Source: Rhabdornis inornatus (Eukaryota > Chordata > Aves > Passeriformes > Rhabdornithidae). Taken from it: a DNA stretch of 64,000 nucleotides. The position numbers were made by a program, and so were the translations under genes. The stretch is taken from the NCBI GenBank assembly GCA_013397075.1, contig VWZS01000240.1:1239421-1303420 (forward strand). The letters run 5' to 3'. Position 1 is the first letter of the stretch. Each line of letters begins with the position of its first letter. Positions 22,101-36,478 of the stretch are shown here, in pieces. Below the pieces are notes generated by a model. It searched no databases and had not been told where the DNA came from. It was given only the letters and a program-made list of their open reading frames with translations.

Positions 22101-25100
22101 TATCTTTTTTGCTTTTGAGGAAGGCAGATGATATCTAGAGCCTGGAAATTATTCTCTCTGAAGGATTGATTTTCTAGAAAAGCATCTCTATAGGGTGCTC
22201 CTTCATTAGAAAGGCTTTTGTGCAAAGTCTTTATCCTACGTTATACTGTTGTATGTTGTTGATGCTGTTGCTCATAAGCTACAAATGAATATTCAAAAGA
22301 GAAATTACCTGTGTAGTTAAAACTTCCCAATATCACTGTTGTGATAAATCTATATATCTGTCAAATGATAGAAACAACATATATTTACTGAAGTTGCACA
22401 GTGTATTTATAGATATTCTGACAATGCTGTCCAAGACATCTTCCTGTTAATTTGTTGTTGTGAAGACCAATTCTTTCAAACATAACTAAAGCAAAAATTA
22501 TATGTTGATGTTCAAGCAAAAGAGGAATAAAGATAAGCTACTGTAAATGGCTATTTCCTGTATTTATTTATGCATTCAACCCTGATAAAATTGATCTTTC
22601 ACTAGAGTCAAAGTAAATAGTCTGTTGATCCATTGGCTCCAAAATCTGTCATCCTTCTGAATGTTAAATGGCTTTCAATAGAAAAAGTCTTGAGCTGGTT
22701 AGTGAAAAGAGCAGCTCCTCTTCTCTGACACTCTGGAATTTTTTTTTGCAGGCAAACAGAACAGTGTGATATAGGGACACCATTCATTCTACTACTTTTT
22801 TACAATTGTTTATCAGGCAAGATTGGGAGATTTTTTGAGCGCTTTTACTTTCTTCAATTACATTATGAACTGCAGAAAATAGTTCTGATTTTGATACAAG
22901 TCCCTAACTCTAATTCCTTACGTCTGTAAAAGGACCTTAGGCAAAAAGAGAGTATGATCTTCCCCTGGTGGTTATTCTTAGGTTGCCCTGAAGCCCTAGA
23001 CTGTTTCAGCTCCCTCAGCTAACTTCTGCATGACAAGAGGAAGCCTAAACTTGGTAGGTTTTTAAATCTTGTCCTCTGAAATCCCTTTCCATTCTTTCTT
23101 CCTGCAGTTTATCACTCTGCAGTTGTCTCAGTCAGGGTCTGAGGGTTTTTTCTCAGTTTCCCATATGGGGTCTTTTATTGTGCAAACAGCCCCCAAAACA
23201 AACAAACAAGTAAATCTCGTCCTGTTTTTACTTAGTTGATACCTGTGTTTTAGAGTTTCTGTCTTTGCCTAGAGCCAGGAAAGAAAAAAGCCAGGACACT
23301 TTTGGAACCCAGAGGGCTAAAGAGGAAATTTTCATTAAAATGGACTGTGCTTTTGGTAATTGATTTTTCATTAAAACTTGTAAAACCTTTGGACAGATAC
23401 TTAGAAGACTCACAGACATCTTCTTTTCAGAGAGATGTGAACACACTCTGCTGATGCTGGAGAATAAAAAATTGGTCTGAGTTTCACTGACATTGCCTAC
23501 AGGAAGAAAGAGTTGCACATTATTTTTGTATTTTTTCAATCATAGAGGAGTTGTGTTCTTGCATACTTTCATCCCTGGCAGAAAAACCTATACATATTTA
23601 GCAAATGCACTGCATAATCTCACTTTATGAGATTTGAGGCGGATGCCGCCTTTGCCAGTTGTTCACCTTACTTAAGATGATGAAACAAATGCTGTCTGGA
23701 GCATACTAAATAAAAACAAAACCAAAAATTCAGCGTGGAAGAGTCAGAGAGTGAGCTTCTTTGTGGGACCATTCACAGTGGTAACTGAGCATTCTTTTGG
23801 CACTTAGTCCTAGAGCAGAAAAAGAGAAGACAAACATTTCTGTTGTCACAGCTGAGCCCACTGATAGGAAGTTATTTGGTTAGTGGAAATGTAATTTGTC
23901 TTTGTTTCTTAGTGACAACTCCATGCTAGACCTACTTTATGATCCTCAGGAGCTATGTAATGTTGTGTTCAAGTGATTTATTTCCTAAGTTAAGCATGGT
24001 TACATTTGTCTCTACAGCAATGATACTGATATTTTGTGAAAATTACTGGCTAAGATAAGGCCATACTCATAACTAAACTTAGGAAGCTTTTGAGGGAGAG
24101 TGGAAAGAAAGAATAGAAAACACCAGAGTATCCTTATTTAAACTTCTTAATGATGCCCATGTGAAGTTGGTAATTCCTTGGTACATTGTTAAATAGTTAG
24201 GGAATATACAGGAAAACTACAAAGTTAGTCCATATATTAATTTGCAGGTCCCCTGGAAAAGTACTGAACTAAGATGGTGACTCCGTTTCAGTGAAGGAAC
24301 TCTGTTCTGAATAGTAAATGCTGAGAAATACTTCCTGGACTTCTACTTGACTGATAGGAATTGTCAGTCATTGATATTGTAGAAGCTTGTTTTATTGGCT
24401 GTTATAAATATGGGGAGAGAAAGAGAGAAAGATTTTGGATGCGTTTTTTGAATTTTTCCATTCATGCAGTTTATTCCACTTTCCCTGTCTGATATAAATT
24501 TATTTGTATAATTGTACTTGCCATCTTTGTATTTGTATCATAATACAAAGGTGGCAAATGCAATAATAATCAGAGGTATGTGCTCTCCTGCATGTTACTT
24601 ACAGCAGAATACAAAAAAGTACACTTCACCAAAGAGACTGTGGATCAGTCAATCCCCTGTGCATTTGACAGGAACCATGGAGCCTCTTCCATATGCAAAA
24701 AATGAGAAGTGGGGTGTGGAGAAGGCTACAACAGGAGAATAAATACAGATGTCTGATAAGGAGGGAAGAATTTAAACTTCACGTGAATGATGTTCTAATG
24801 ATGATTGCTGATCCCTTTACTTCAGTGTGCCTCATGCCTTATGAACGAAATGATGGTATTCAGAGGAGTCTCAGGCTTAAGAGTCAATTATATCAAATCC
24901 AGAGTAATAGCACTTGGAATGAACAAAATATACTCAAAAGGCAGTACAAGAAATATCTAGATTCCACTGGCTAGAAACCACTATAAACTTCTTAGGGATC
25001 CCCATTAATTCCCATCTGGAAAAAGTCTGCAGTGAAGATGCAAAACCATTGAATAAAATTAGTAAGTTACCATTATCATAATTTGAATAGCACAGATTTA

Positions 25101-25160
25101 AAAAAAAAAAAAGGCAACAAAATTATTTTCTAAACAGTAAGAGTTTCATTAACTAATTGA
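19178..25160. other. Unique AT-rich sequence, no confident gene
   Basis: No recognised domain in any frame. The stretch 19555-19725 is TAAT-rich (many homeodomain-core ATTA/TAAT words) and repeat-free. 20864-21129 carries an acceptor-like site, an open frame and AATAAA (see findings). The two overlapping frames at 24512-24974 are polar but unrecognised. Confidence 0.4.
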
Positions 25161-25212
25161 AATACAATAATTAAATACAACTAATAAAATATACAACTAA
25201 TTAAAATATACA
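25161..25212. repeat. AT-rich ~16-17 bp tandem repeat
   Basis: Successive related units AATACAATAATTAA, ATACAACTAATAAAAT and ATACAACTAATTAAAAT are followed by a partial ATACA unit. This is a short, diverged minisatellite of about three units. Confidence 0.75.
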
Positions 25213-28200
25213 GCCATATTTTGGAAAATTCTGTTACCTACTGCAGAATTACATGCTATTGGGGAAAAAAAGGAGACCCAAACAAACCAAAAATTGTAAT
25301 TTACACATCAGTGGAACTTTATGTGCTTGGGTACTTTCAAGTGCTTTACAGGAAGTGTAAAATTCAACTGACCCTATTCAGAAGCAATCTCCAAAACCAC
25401 TTACCTGTTTATGAAAGCTTTAAAAATCTCAGAATTATTTTAAAGAAAAATTAGTGATGTTGATTTTTCTTCACTTTAAATAGTTCTGTCTACTTGAGAA
25501 TGCAAAATTCTCTATTTTTTTCTCCAGTATGATAAAAACATGCATGAATGTTGAATGTTTTAAGAATAAACCTGCTACTGAGAGCTGGAGCATAAGTAGG
25601 GCTGAAGCTTTTCTTATATGTGAAAACTTTGAACAATAACTAAAACTGAAGCAAACTATAGCTTTTTATTTATATTTTAGGAGTTTTAACAGAAGACCAA
25701 AGTAAGTTTTGTGGTTAGTGGGAGAATTCCAGGTAATGGAACATAAAGAAGGTAAACACTTCTAGTCAGCAGGTAGCTTTGTTTTTAAAATCTTTTCACA
25801 GAACTGTCTCTAAGAATTGGAAATTTCAGTGAATAAATTTAGTATGTTTGTACTACTAAACATGGAAGGCTTATATTCGTAGCTGTAGCTTTATCATTGT
25901 TGTGAAATCTTTATGTAGGGAATGTTTCCTAGACAACTACCTGTCATAGAATCCAATGAAAATATTATAATATGTCAGAATTTTTACTTAGGTGTATGTT
26001 GGGAAAGCTTAGGATCACATTTTTTTCATCTTCATGTTAAATGCAGTGCAGCTATAATTGATTTAAGAGAAAAGAAGATAGTTTTGGAGGAGCATATTTT
26101 CTTCCTCAAACACCCATATTTAAATATGCCATGATTTCAATAATATCTACTATTGCTATGAGTTGCTTTTAGTAAGTCAAAATTCTTTTCTTCTAGGACT
26201 CCTACTGGTGTAAGAAACACTTTAATTTTCTCTGTAGTACTCAACTAGAATTTCTTTTTGTAGATGAGCAGTTTTCTTAGATTTTCTTCACAAATAATCT
26301 ACAAATGTAATACATTATGAACTTTAATTGAATCAAATGTCAATGGCATTTCCATTTGATAAGTCTTGTACAAAATGTATGAATCATTGGTTAGAAATTA
26401 AAATTATGTATTTATACACATTTGTAAAAGCCTGTGTGCATTGTTTAGCACACAATGTGGATAGAATAGTGAATAAAGACATCAGTGACTCAAGAAATGC
26501 CTGATTCAACAAATGTATATATTTAAATTGGAAATCTAATTATTTGCCTTAGATTTGCACTGCTCAGGAACTTAATGCAAGACTGTTAAATAAACTTATT
26601 ATTTCCGTTTTTCATTTAACCTGTGGGTTATGGTATGACCAATCTGTTTTATATCCTCAATCAACAGATGATTGTATTTGGTAATAATTTATCAAGAATA
26701 AAAATCTGTTTTTGAAACTAATCACCTCATGTTAGGTCTGCCCTTTTTCAGAACCACCATCTGATATTCATTTTGTCTGCAAGACAAACATACTGATGAA
26801 AATGCATCTACCACAGGATATAGCTAGTGGAATGAAGCAGTTCTACTCTCTGTATATATTTAGAATATTTTGTTTTCTCAACAGATGGACCAAATTTTAG
26901 TATTAAAGGGAAAAAAAATCAATTTTACATAGAACATAAACAATTTTAAGAAGTACGTTTTGCATTTCTGATTAGTTTCTAGCAAAACATCCCATGGAAT
27001 TTGAGGGTCAGCTTGGGCCATATGAGAGAGAAAAGATTTAAAAGGTTAGTTTAACTGCTTTCTGTGTTTGCCATGAGAAGGCTATATCTGGAGGTCAGAG
27101 AATTCTGAGCAAGTCTTTGATTTGGCCTACTGAATTTAAATGCCAGGGTTTTGTTTTGGATGTTCTCCACGGTCTCTGAAGTTGCTGTTTTCTGAAGAGA
27201 TTGAAAGCACAGATGAATTCACGTACTGTCCTGTGACTTCTGCCCCTCTTTGCTTAGACTTCTGGCCATTGCCTAACATGATGTATACTTTTTCTAGGCT
27301 GCTGCTGAGTCTTTTAATTATTTTCGGGACTTTCCTAATCAAAGCTTCCCACAACATTAGAATATAGGCTTGATCAAGGCAGCATGAAAGGCCAATGCAT
27401 GGAGTACTTGGAATATGGAGCACAGATTTATACTCAGTATACAGTAGTTTTGTGACATTAACTTCTGTCCCAGGAGGTCTGAACTGGGAATACCAAGCTC
27501 ATTTTAATTTGCAGTGCCAGCTAGATTTAGACTTTTTGACCCTACTGAAATTCTACTCAGGTTTTTATAGTGCAAAAAACTTATTAAATTTTAAAGTAAA
27601 TCTCAAAAGAGGCAATAAACTGCTACAAAGTCATGAAATTATTTTATTATTTTTAATTTTTAAGAACTGCACGTACTGCAGCTGGAATTCTTCCAGTGTT
27701 CATTCTTCCCGAACTGCTTTATTAAAATAAATCTAAACACTTTCCCAAGGAAGTTATAAGTTGTTAACAAAATAAGAAAGTTAAGAATGTAATGATGTCC
27801 AGTTTGTGTAATAGAGTATTTTTTAATACTACTTTTTAGCAAGCAGCTATCAATGTGATTTGAGATCACAATAATAACAACCAGTATTTACAATTCCAAG
27901 TAATGTATTCTGGAGTCAGTGTTTTACGTACAGATGAGCTGTTCTTATTCTACACATTCATTTTATTTTTGGGAAATAATTTTTTAATAGACTTCAACCC
28001 AGAGGGCTTTCCATTCCACTATAACTCTCACCCTTCCTCCACTCTAATTTTGCTGGTGTCTTGGCCACCATGACAACAGGGATTTTATCTGACAAAAAGT
28101 TAAAAAGCTTTGGAAAACAAAGAGGCTAAAAAATTAAATACAGCTGTTTGCACACAAATATAAACCAGAAGGCCTCAAATGCTTTCTACTGATTGGCTGG

Positions 28201-31200
28201 ATTACTTGAAATGTGGCTCATTGTTTCATAATAATCAGCAGTTATTTTTCCCTATTAAAATGCAGACTGGCAAAGTATTGGAAACAGCTTTCCCAATCCA
28301 TTTCTATGAGGAACTGGGAATATAAAACATCCCGGTAATTTTTACTGCTTATATGTTAAGGGACCCACCAAAACAAAACTGCCTAGGTTCAAAATCTATT
28401 TTATATATACATGCATATTAAGAAATGGTTTTATATGCTATTTTTCAATACTGAGGAGTCTTTTATGAAGTAGCATTCATCATTATTGATGATGCTGTGA
28501 GTAGGTAAATGGGGCATCTGCCCTAAGTTCACTTGTAGCTCTCTTACTTCTTTAGGTGTATTGATCCTATTTTATTGAGAAAGGAAATGTTGGCCAGGAT
28601 TCTGGAGTTACACCCAAGGTTTAAAGAAGAATGATGGGAGATCAATTTCCAGTTGGATGCCAACCAAAGACAGGCAGAGATTTACAGCTCATTCATTTAT
28701 CACATCACAGCAGGCTCAAGTCTACTGTCGAGGTTCACATGCCCAGTATGGTTTTAATTTTAACTGTGCAACAGTACTTCACCTCTACTTACAAATAATG
28801 AAATAAAATGCTTAAGGTGTTGTTTTCATGTTAATTTCAAATAATATTACTGTAGTATCAGGATATCCAAAGAAATGGAATAAGGCTACAGTATAAAACA
28901 GAGATAGCATAAATTCTGACCCACCACGTAGCCAGCAATGTGAGAATCTACATTTACCTGCTCCCTAGCAAGAAGAAAGATTCTTAGTTTGTAGTAAACA
29001 CTCAACTACAAATACAGCAGAATTATACAAATTGTCTAGAAAAAGCAAATGATTTTGTCTTCACTGCTGAGGTCCCTTGGGTGTGAGTATAAGCAAGGAG
29101 GCAATGAGCTCCTGCAATTCTCATTTTTTGTATATTCTCCATACTGGAAAACAGTGAAAGGCTGGTAGCTTGAGTAGTAGTGTCTTTATCAGTATGAGTG
29201 AATTGAATTGTTTCTTTTAGTTTTTTGCAATTTTTTTTTTTTTGGAATATACTTAAATCTTGACTTGAAAAGTTAGTTAATATTAACTTTTGAAAAATAC
29301 TATGTTCTTCCATTTTTTTCTTTGTCCCCCTTTCTTGCAAAGCAGGAATCTTTTAATTTGTGGAAGCATGTTCCTACTCACAGCTGAAGCACTGCGGTGG
29401 AAACTCTGAGAAAGAAGTTATTACTTCCATCTCTTTCAAAATGTAAATACTTGAGTACTGTGGAGAAGTCCAGCTCTTCAGCGTGTCAAGAGCTTACAAA
29501 GATGACTGGGCTGTGAAACTGGGGCATTGTCTGATGCTGTTAACTTACGAGTGTGAGAGTCATTTAGTACTCAAGAACTTGAAAAATTATCTTCATTCTA
29601 GTGCTCTACCTCTTCCTGGAAGGATTAAGTTAAAATCCTAGTAATACCTTTTTAATGACACTACTGTTTTGCCTTGATGCAGTGATTTTTGGATAATATG
29701 CTATGTGTTTTGGTATATTTTATTATCTAAATGTTCCCACAGCATCGTGAGCAAATAAATATTTGATTTCCTTATGCACATTTCTATTCTATACACAGAG
29801 AATAATTATAACTGGAGAGCTGTGCTTGAGAAAATCCTATCTGCTATATTGTCATTGGAATTTGCTAGGGAATATTTTAATAGAACTGGGAAGAGTAGGG
29901 TACATATAGCCCCTTTGAAATATGTCCTCACCACCACCTTCTTGGTTTCAGTATAATAATTTGTGTGGGGATACCTTGTGTTTCTCTCTTGCTTCTTTCC
30001 TTCAGACCTGGCAAAAAAAATTGGACATCGAGAAAAGGGAAGGAGAAAAATTAAAAACTCATTACTTTCAAAGTTTTTTCATCCAAATATAAAAGAAAAT
30101 ATTCTGATTTAGAAAATGTTCTGCATGAAAGTTAGTTTTCCTGCAGTTGTACATCGGTTCTTCAATATGCTTCAATTCCTAAGAAGTTTCTCAAATAAAT
30201 GTTTACTTCGAAAACATCAGATTAAAATAGAATTCTCCTCTTTTCTGGATTTTTGTTTTGGAGATCATATTTGGAGTTAATTCATGGTATTTTAATTGTT
30301 ACTAAAGAAGTAACAGTTCAGTTTTGTTGAATGAGAAAAGAAAAGGTGGAAAAACAACCATTGTTTCTCCTTGCCTTCCAAGTTTCTCACAGGGAGAGCA
30401 GAGTCCTGAGAAATTTTATATGTAAAATTATTTCGCTTTAGTCAGACTTCTTTGGGGATGAATGTTCCTATAGCAGCAGAACTGTATTCATTTGTAGTTA
30501 TCACAAGAACTTAAAGTATATATTAACAAAAGAATATACATATGTTAGATTTGTATATGTGTATGTATGATTCCTGCTAATGAAGTACTGATTTCAAATG
30601 CACTCAGTTTTAAAAAATAGATAATAAAACCAAAACATGAATGGTTTTGGTGGTTCTGTTTGCTTTAATTCTATTGCTCTTTATCTGGCTCTCTTGATGA
30701 GGTTAATATAATTTTACATTCAGTGGCCAATTCTACATTTTGAAGTTTTCACACATGGTTTGAGTTTCTAGAGGTTTTCTTAATTTTATCCATGCATAAA
30801 TTCAGTGTCTAGTCTAAGCTAGTTATCTAAGCTTCCTGTATTAAAGTGCACAGTGAGAGGCATCTTGTCCAAAACTGTCCTAAGATTGGTATCTAAAGTG
30901 GGGGCAAATGTTCTCCCATGAAACTTTTATCTGTCCTGGTTTAGTGGGAAATTGTTTCCTTAGACTAGTTGCCTGACTTTTTGCCTAAGGTGGTAGATAA
31001 GATAAATGCCACCCCACGTGATAAATAACATAGTTTTAAGGCTTCCTCAGTGCAATGAAACTAGGCCAGTGATTTTGGAGTGTCTTACACACTTAAGTAG
31101 CCCCATTAGCCTCGCTAAGCTTCTCATTCTTTTAAAGATAAACACAGGAATAAATCCATGCAAGATGGACCCGAAGCAGTCAGTAAGTTGACTTCTGTTA

Positions 31201-33958
31201 CTACAGAGTAATTTTGGAGTACTTTACTGTGTACACATTCAGTTCTCCATATATCATGTTAGACTCTTGGGAGAAGCAAGTGTAAGTGTGGTGTATTCCT
31301 TGGTACTGCTCCATGGGTTTCTTAAAAACAATGTACAGAATAAGGAGCTTAGTGATCCTCAATTTTAATTCTAGCTCAGATTCCAAAAGCTCAGTGTTAA
31401 GAACATATTATTACTGCTTTACACTTTAGCCTTCTGTCAATAGTTTGGCCTGCAAATCAAACAAGCATGTCTTCCTAGGGCTAGGCATGGGTACAAAGGC
31501 AGTTACTATGGTTCAGCTGACACATGTGAGCTAGTTGAACTGAGATAGCTGGATTCTGTGGCTGTGCCCTTTTTATTTCTCTAGGAAAGTCATATAGCGT
31601 CTCTGGTTCTGCCTTGCTTAGAGCCAAAAGAAATAGAGGTAGAGACTGAGACAGACTAGAAATCATAATCTTGGCAGTGCACTGAAATTCATCTATTTAA
31701 GCAAAAGCATACTATGTCACAGTTGCTCCCAACATAATTTGAGGCAGATGCCCTCAGTCTGTCCTTCTCCAAACTGAGTTTACAGTTCCTATCACTATTT
31801 CCAGCTGTAGGAGAGGCAAGAAGTCTGAAAGCTTCAGTATTCCCCAGTTTCATAGAAATGTAGGTGAAAACCTCACTTGTCTCTGGGAAACAGTGTATTT
31901 AGCCTGCATTTGCTATGTATTAACTGCAGCTTGTGAGTGACTATACATTCTGCTATTTTACTTTTAATATTAGATTTCTAATCATATTGGTATGCATTCA
32001 AATCTGCCTGTCTCTGTAATCTTGCTGTGAGGGTGAGAATATGACTATGTTTCAGATAAATTGGATCAGTAGGAAATATTGCTTTCTTATCCTCTAAAAA
32101 CCTGTAACTGTGTAGTACCAGCATATTCTCAAAACTGAGTTCACAGTATTGCGCAGAGAGAGTCAGGCATCTGAAGTAATGTGAAGCTTAAATGACATGG
32201 GAAGATATTACATTTTTTAGCATGAGCTTGTGCATCTGTTTTTTTCCTTGGTCACTGCAGTAGAATAAAACAGGGAAAACGGGTAGAAGAGGAGCAGACT
32301 CATGGAGAGACAGGGAACATGGACATTTTTAATAGTGAAATGAAAACAGGGTGAACATATCTGCTTTAATTTGGTGCTGTGTACGTCTTTTTGCATAATT
32401 TTACTAAGATTCAGGCATTCCAGTGTGACTGCAAGGTCTTAACTAGCAACTGTGATGGACACTCAGGATGCTTTCAGCTCTCATTAAAACTAACTGGAAT
32501 TGAGAGTTCTCAACATCTGGCACCACTGGGTCCATCCTTAGCACCTTTGTGAAAGGCCATTATAAATAAAGCTTTTTAGTAGATTTAGATGAAGTTATAT
32601 AGGGGTGTCTAATATTGAGGGTATGCTGTATTTAGTGGCTGAAAAAGGAATTAATTATTAGGCTTCTTCACATCATTAGTTACTTCATATGTATGTTTAC
32701 CTTCTCACATCCCTTTTTAATATGCTTTGGTAATTATTGCATCAGCAGACAAATATTTTTGCTGAGACTAAATCTAAAGGAAGTATGACTTTATACTGAA
32801 CCCCAGTAATGATTCCTCATGTGAGAGAAGGTGTTATAAGACTGAGTTTTAAGCAAGTTGGAAAGTGTGATGTTGGCTGCATGTCTCAACTAAATGAATT
32901 AGCTGGCAGTTGAGAAAAGGATGTGCTTTTAGCTGAGAAACAATTGGACAGAAAAGATGACTGCTATGCCAAGCTGAATGAAAAGCCACTAGAGAAAATG
33001 CTCTGTGGCAGTTTCTTTTGAAGTGAATTTCTAGATCTTTGGAAGGAGCTTGCCAGGGCTAGACTGGAAGTCCTCTGTAATTATTTGACTGCCAGAAGTT
33101 GAGCTACAACATACACTTACATCAGGAACAGAGTGAGATTCAGGAATAGACAGAATAAAGTAGCCATGTGCTGCTTATGTTTGTTTTGTATGGCACTGTT
33201 ACCACAAAATACTGTTTCTCTCCTGCTGACTTCGAGGTACAGCTGCTAGAAAATCGTGCCATTAGGTTCACAGTGTTCTCATGCACTATGGCTGGAGCCA
33301 GGGATTGGCAGCTCTAGGTGTCTGCAGCATCAAATTAGGGGGTGACAGAAAAAGAGCCTAACAGGAGGGTGTCCAGGACACCTACCTGCTGCCCGAAATT
33401 TAAGAATGACAGTAGCTAAAAATTAGTTGTACAAATATAAGAAGAACACAGAGCTGGGAGTTAAACAACTGGAGCAGCCAATGGAAAAAATTAAGTGTGT
33501 CTGAAGGGAAAGTCGATACATTGCAACAATGGGGGGATTGTTGATCCACTTTTCAGATGAGATGTATGTTTTAAAGTTGCAGAGTGAGTGCTTCATCCAG
33601 TTGGGATCCAAACTGAGAATGCATCTTCTGAGAGTGGGATACAGCAGTCCTCTTTGTTGTGTAATTGCTATTGACAAGCAGAGAAAGTAGATGTGGTTTG
33701 AATTCCCTCCAGCCTGAAAAGATTAATCCTCTGCCTTTCAGGATGCTAGATGAGTCCCCTGCTGCTGTGTCCCAGAGAATAATTGTACCAGTAGAAGTTC
33801 ATCCTTCACCTGTGCTGCTTGGAGTGGGATGTGATGTTACCAGGAATTCAAGGAGCCAAACAAAGATGGGCAAGCTGGAGTTGTGAAACTAATAGAAGAG
33901 GGACAGCCAAGTAATTTCTCTATTTAATGATCATTTAATGGAAAATTCCAAAGGGAGC
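25213..33958. other. Long unique AT-rich stretch, no confident gene
   Basis: Contains a T13 run at 29231-29243 and no recognisable transposon. The part 27960-28345 looks like candidate conserved noncoding sequence (inference). A micro-exon-like pattern lies at 25681-25701 (see findings). The reading frames here (up to 111 codons at 27395-27730) have no identifiable domain and appear on both strands of the same intervals, as expected for noncoding DNA. Confidence 0.45.
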
Positions 33959-34094
33959 TAAAATAAAAAAATAAAATTCAAAACAAAACAACAACAACAA
34001 CAACCACCACCAAACAAACAAACCAACAAACAAACCAAAAAACAAAAAAACAAATAAACAAAAAAAAAACCAAAACAAAACCAAAAAAGCCCCA
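33959..34094. repeat. A/C-rich low-complexity block, (CAA)n and (CAAA)n
   Basis: About 135 bases almost devoid of G on the plus strand: AAAATAAAA units, then (CAA)n, (CCA)n and many CAAA/CCAAA units. The minus-strand frame at 33935-34180 is a Phe/Leu/Trp/Val-rich artefact of this tract and not a membrane protein. It may descend from a decayed poly(A) tract. Confidence 0.92.
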
Positions 34095-36462
34095 ATCAGA
34101 AATATAAATTTCCAGATGCTACAGTTGCAAAAGTAATAAGATAGCAGGTATAACACAGTATATCCTCTGTGAAATGACAAAAGGAAAACTACACTGGCTG
34201 AATTTTTATTAGTGAGAACATGGGAAACAGTTCCGCGTGAATAAGGCAGCTAGGCTTTGACCATTTCCAGCTCCATCTTAGGCTGTGGTGCTTGCTGCAA
34301 AATGGATTAGAACTGTTTTTAAACACAGATTCTCACGTGTGGAAAATCAGCTGCTGGCAGCAGTGTCTTGCTCTACAGTGGAGTGCAAAGGCAAATGTCC
34401 CAATGGCTTCTAACTTCCTCTGGGGTCTGTAACGTGATTACATTGCTATGGGGCTGACTAGACTGCTCTTCCTCTGGGACCAGTTTAACCTTTAATTTGG
34501 AGGAATTTGCAGTGTAACATATCTGTGTACGAAGGTAATATCATGTGGTTTGTGCTCTGGATGTGCGTTGTCTATTTCCACGTACACTTTAAATTGAGCC
34601 TGTGTTATGTGAAATCAACATATTCTCTTCAAAGACCACCTACCATCAGGACCCTGACATTATGTTTTTCTTGAGAATCAGTGAGGTAAATGGTACAGAT
34701 CGTGTTTTCCAGCCTTCGCTATTCTTATATCTGTTTGCTAATCAGACAGAGCTGTAATAGCTGAAACACTGGTCTTTTTAATATAAAAATGTTCATGTTT
34801 TACATATGTTTTATCCATTCTTTTACTTTACGTGTACAGTTGGGACTTTCATCATGTTCTTAATCCCCATTGGCCTTATTGAATTTGCAGTGATTTAAAG
34901 ATTTTAAGGATTTTAATTCTCCTAGTCATTTCCCTCTCCACTCTTTAACCTTTCTACATTTCAATTTTATTGGCTTCAGGAAAAATTAATAAGTAGTAGC
35001 TATTTTTAATAAATCTTTCATTTATTTTCTGCATCTATCCTCAGCAGTATGGAGAATGTTTTTAGGTTAAATACTATGGTTTATGCTTTGTTCTCCTACT
35101 GTTATTGGTATTAACTGTCAAAATTCTCTATGTACTAACTTCTGTCATGAAAGCAGAAATCCTAGTCAGTTATTTTATTAATTATTTAGCATTTATGTAA
35201 TTTTAATCCTAATGGAATACAGAGCTGTAATTTCCTTTTGTTTGTATTTTCTTTCTGTATTTGTATTGCTTGTATGCACCTTAACTTGTTTTAAAACCTA
35301 GTCCATACAATTTTTAAATCCTCTATATTTTTCAAAGCTTTATTTTTGTAGGAGTCAGTTTTGTTCTGCTTAGCCAAGTAATCACAATTGAATTAAACTT
35401 TTTAAATAAAAATTTATTCTCATTTAAACTGTTTAATGAGATGGAATTGATTTCCATCTCAATAGTATCTGGCGCATAGTCATGGCAGATCTCTATTTAT
35501 AAGACCAAGGAAATCTAAACAGAGGTGTAATCAAAAAATTCAACATTCTACTTGGTGTACATATTTATAGAAAATTTTGAGATGTTTTACTTTGTTTAGT
35601 GCACATATCATGTGAAGCTTTTTGTCTTGCAGGCTCAGTTTGTTGTTAATAGTATTGCTACTACAATGAGCATTTACATGACTATTATTCTAGCAACAAG
35701 GAGGTGATCTGGTCCAGCTTAAAGCAGGTCAAAGTCAGATAAGACTGCTCAGGCCATATCCAGTTGAGATGCCATATCTCTAAAATCCAAGATTCCACAG
35801 CTTGTCTGTGTTTGACAACCCTAGCAGTGAAAAAAATATTCTTAGCATTGTGGCATTGTGGCAGCTATATTGGGCTCATATCAAGAGTCAAGAATATTTG
35901 GGTTAGTTTGCACTTCAAAAATGTAGAACATGTTTTAAATCATCCAAATACCTTATTGACAGAAGAATTAACATTTCAGGAAATAGTCTTCCATACCAGA
36001 ATTCTTGGCTGGTGACTTCTCTTCTGGAACATCTACCTTCTTTACAGTTAAAATTGAATTCAGCACCACTCTTGTCATGGTGTTACATCTATGAGCTGTT
36101 CAGAGTACTTGATATTACTGTGTAGATATGAGATAGTGAACACCACTGTAAAAACTTCCTATGGATAACATCTAATATAAGGACCACAATTTATGAAAGC
36201 TGACGTGTACCTCAGCTCTACAAACTTATTTATACAGGTAACTACAGTAATGCCAGAGAGTGTTCTATGAGATTAAAACATGTTTTATGCATCTTTATTC
36301 GAAATCCTCTAGGAAGTTTTCTGTATCTTACCATATTCTGTGCTATCTGGATTATTATTGGTGGCAACGGGAAGTTTTCTATCCTTGAAAAGCCCTAATA
36401 AAGATACAGATCTGAAGAGTATCTTTGTCTTGTAGTACAAAGATCTACGTGGAACATATTTT

Positions 36463-36478
36463 TGCTGTAATTACAGCA
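36463..36478. repeat. Perfect 16-bp palindrome
   Basis: TGCTGTAA followed directly by TTACAGCA, an exact palindrome with no spacer. It could be a dimeric protein-binding site, but sites of this length also arise by chance in 64 kb. Confidence 0.75.

Noticed and set aside
24512..24974. Two overlapping polar open frames
   Set aside because: No recognisable family, no convincing splice sites, and the lengths are within chance for this composition.
33935..34180. Minus-strand frame that looks like a hydrophobic membrane protein
   Set aside because: Its Phe/Leu/Val/Trp content is entirely due to the A/C-only-like low-complexity tract.
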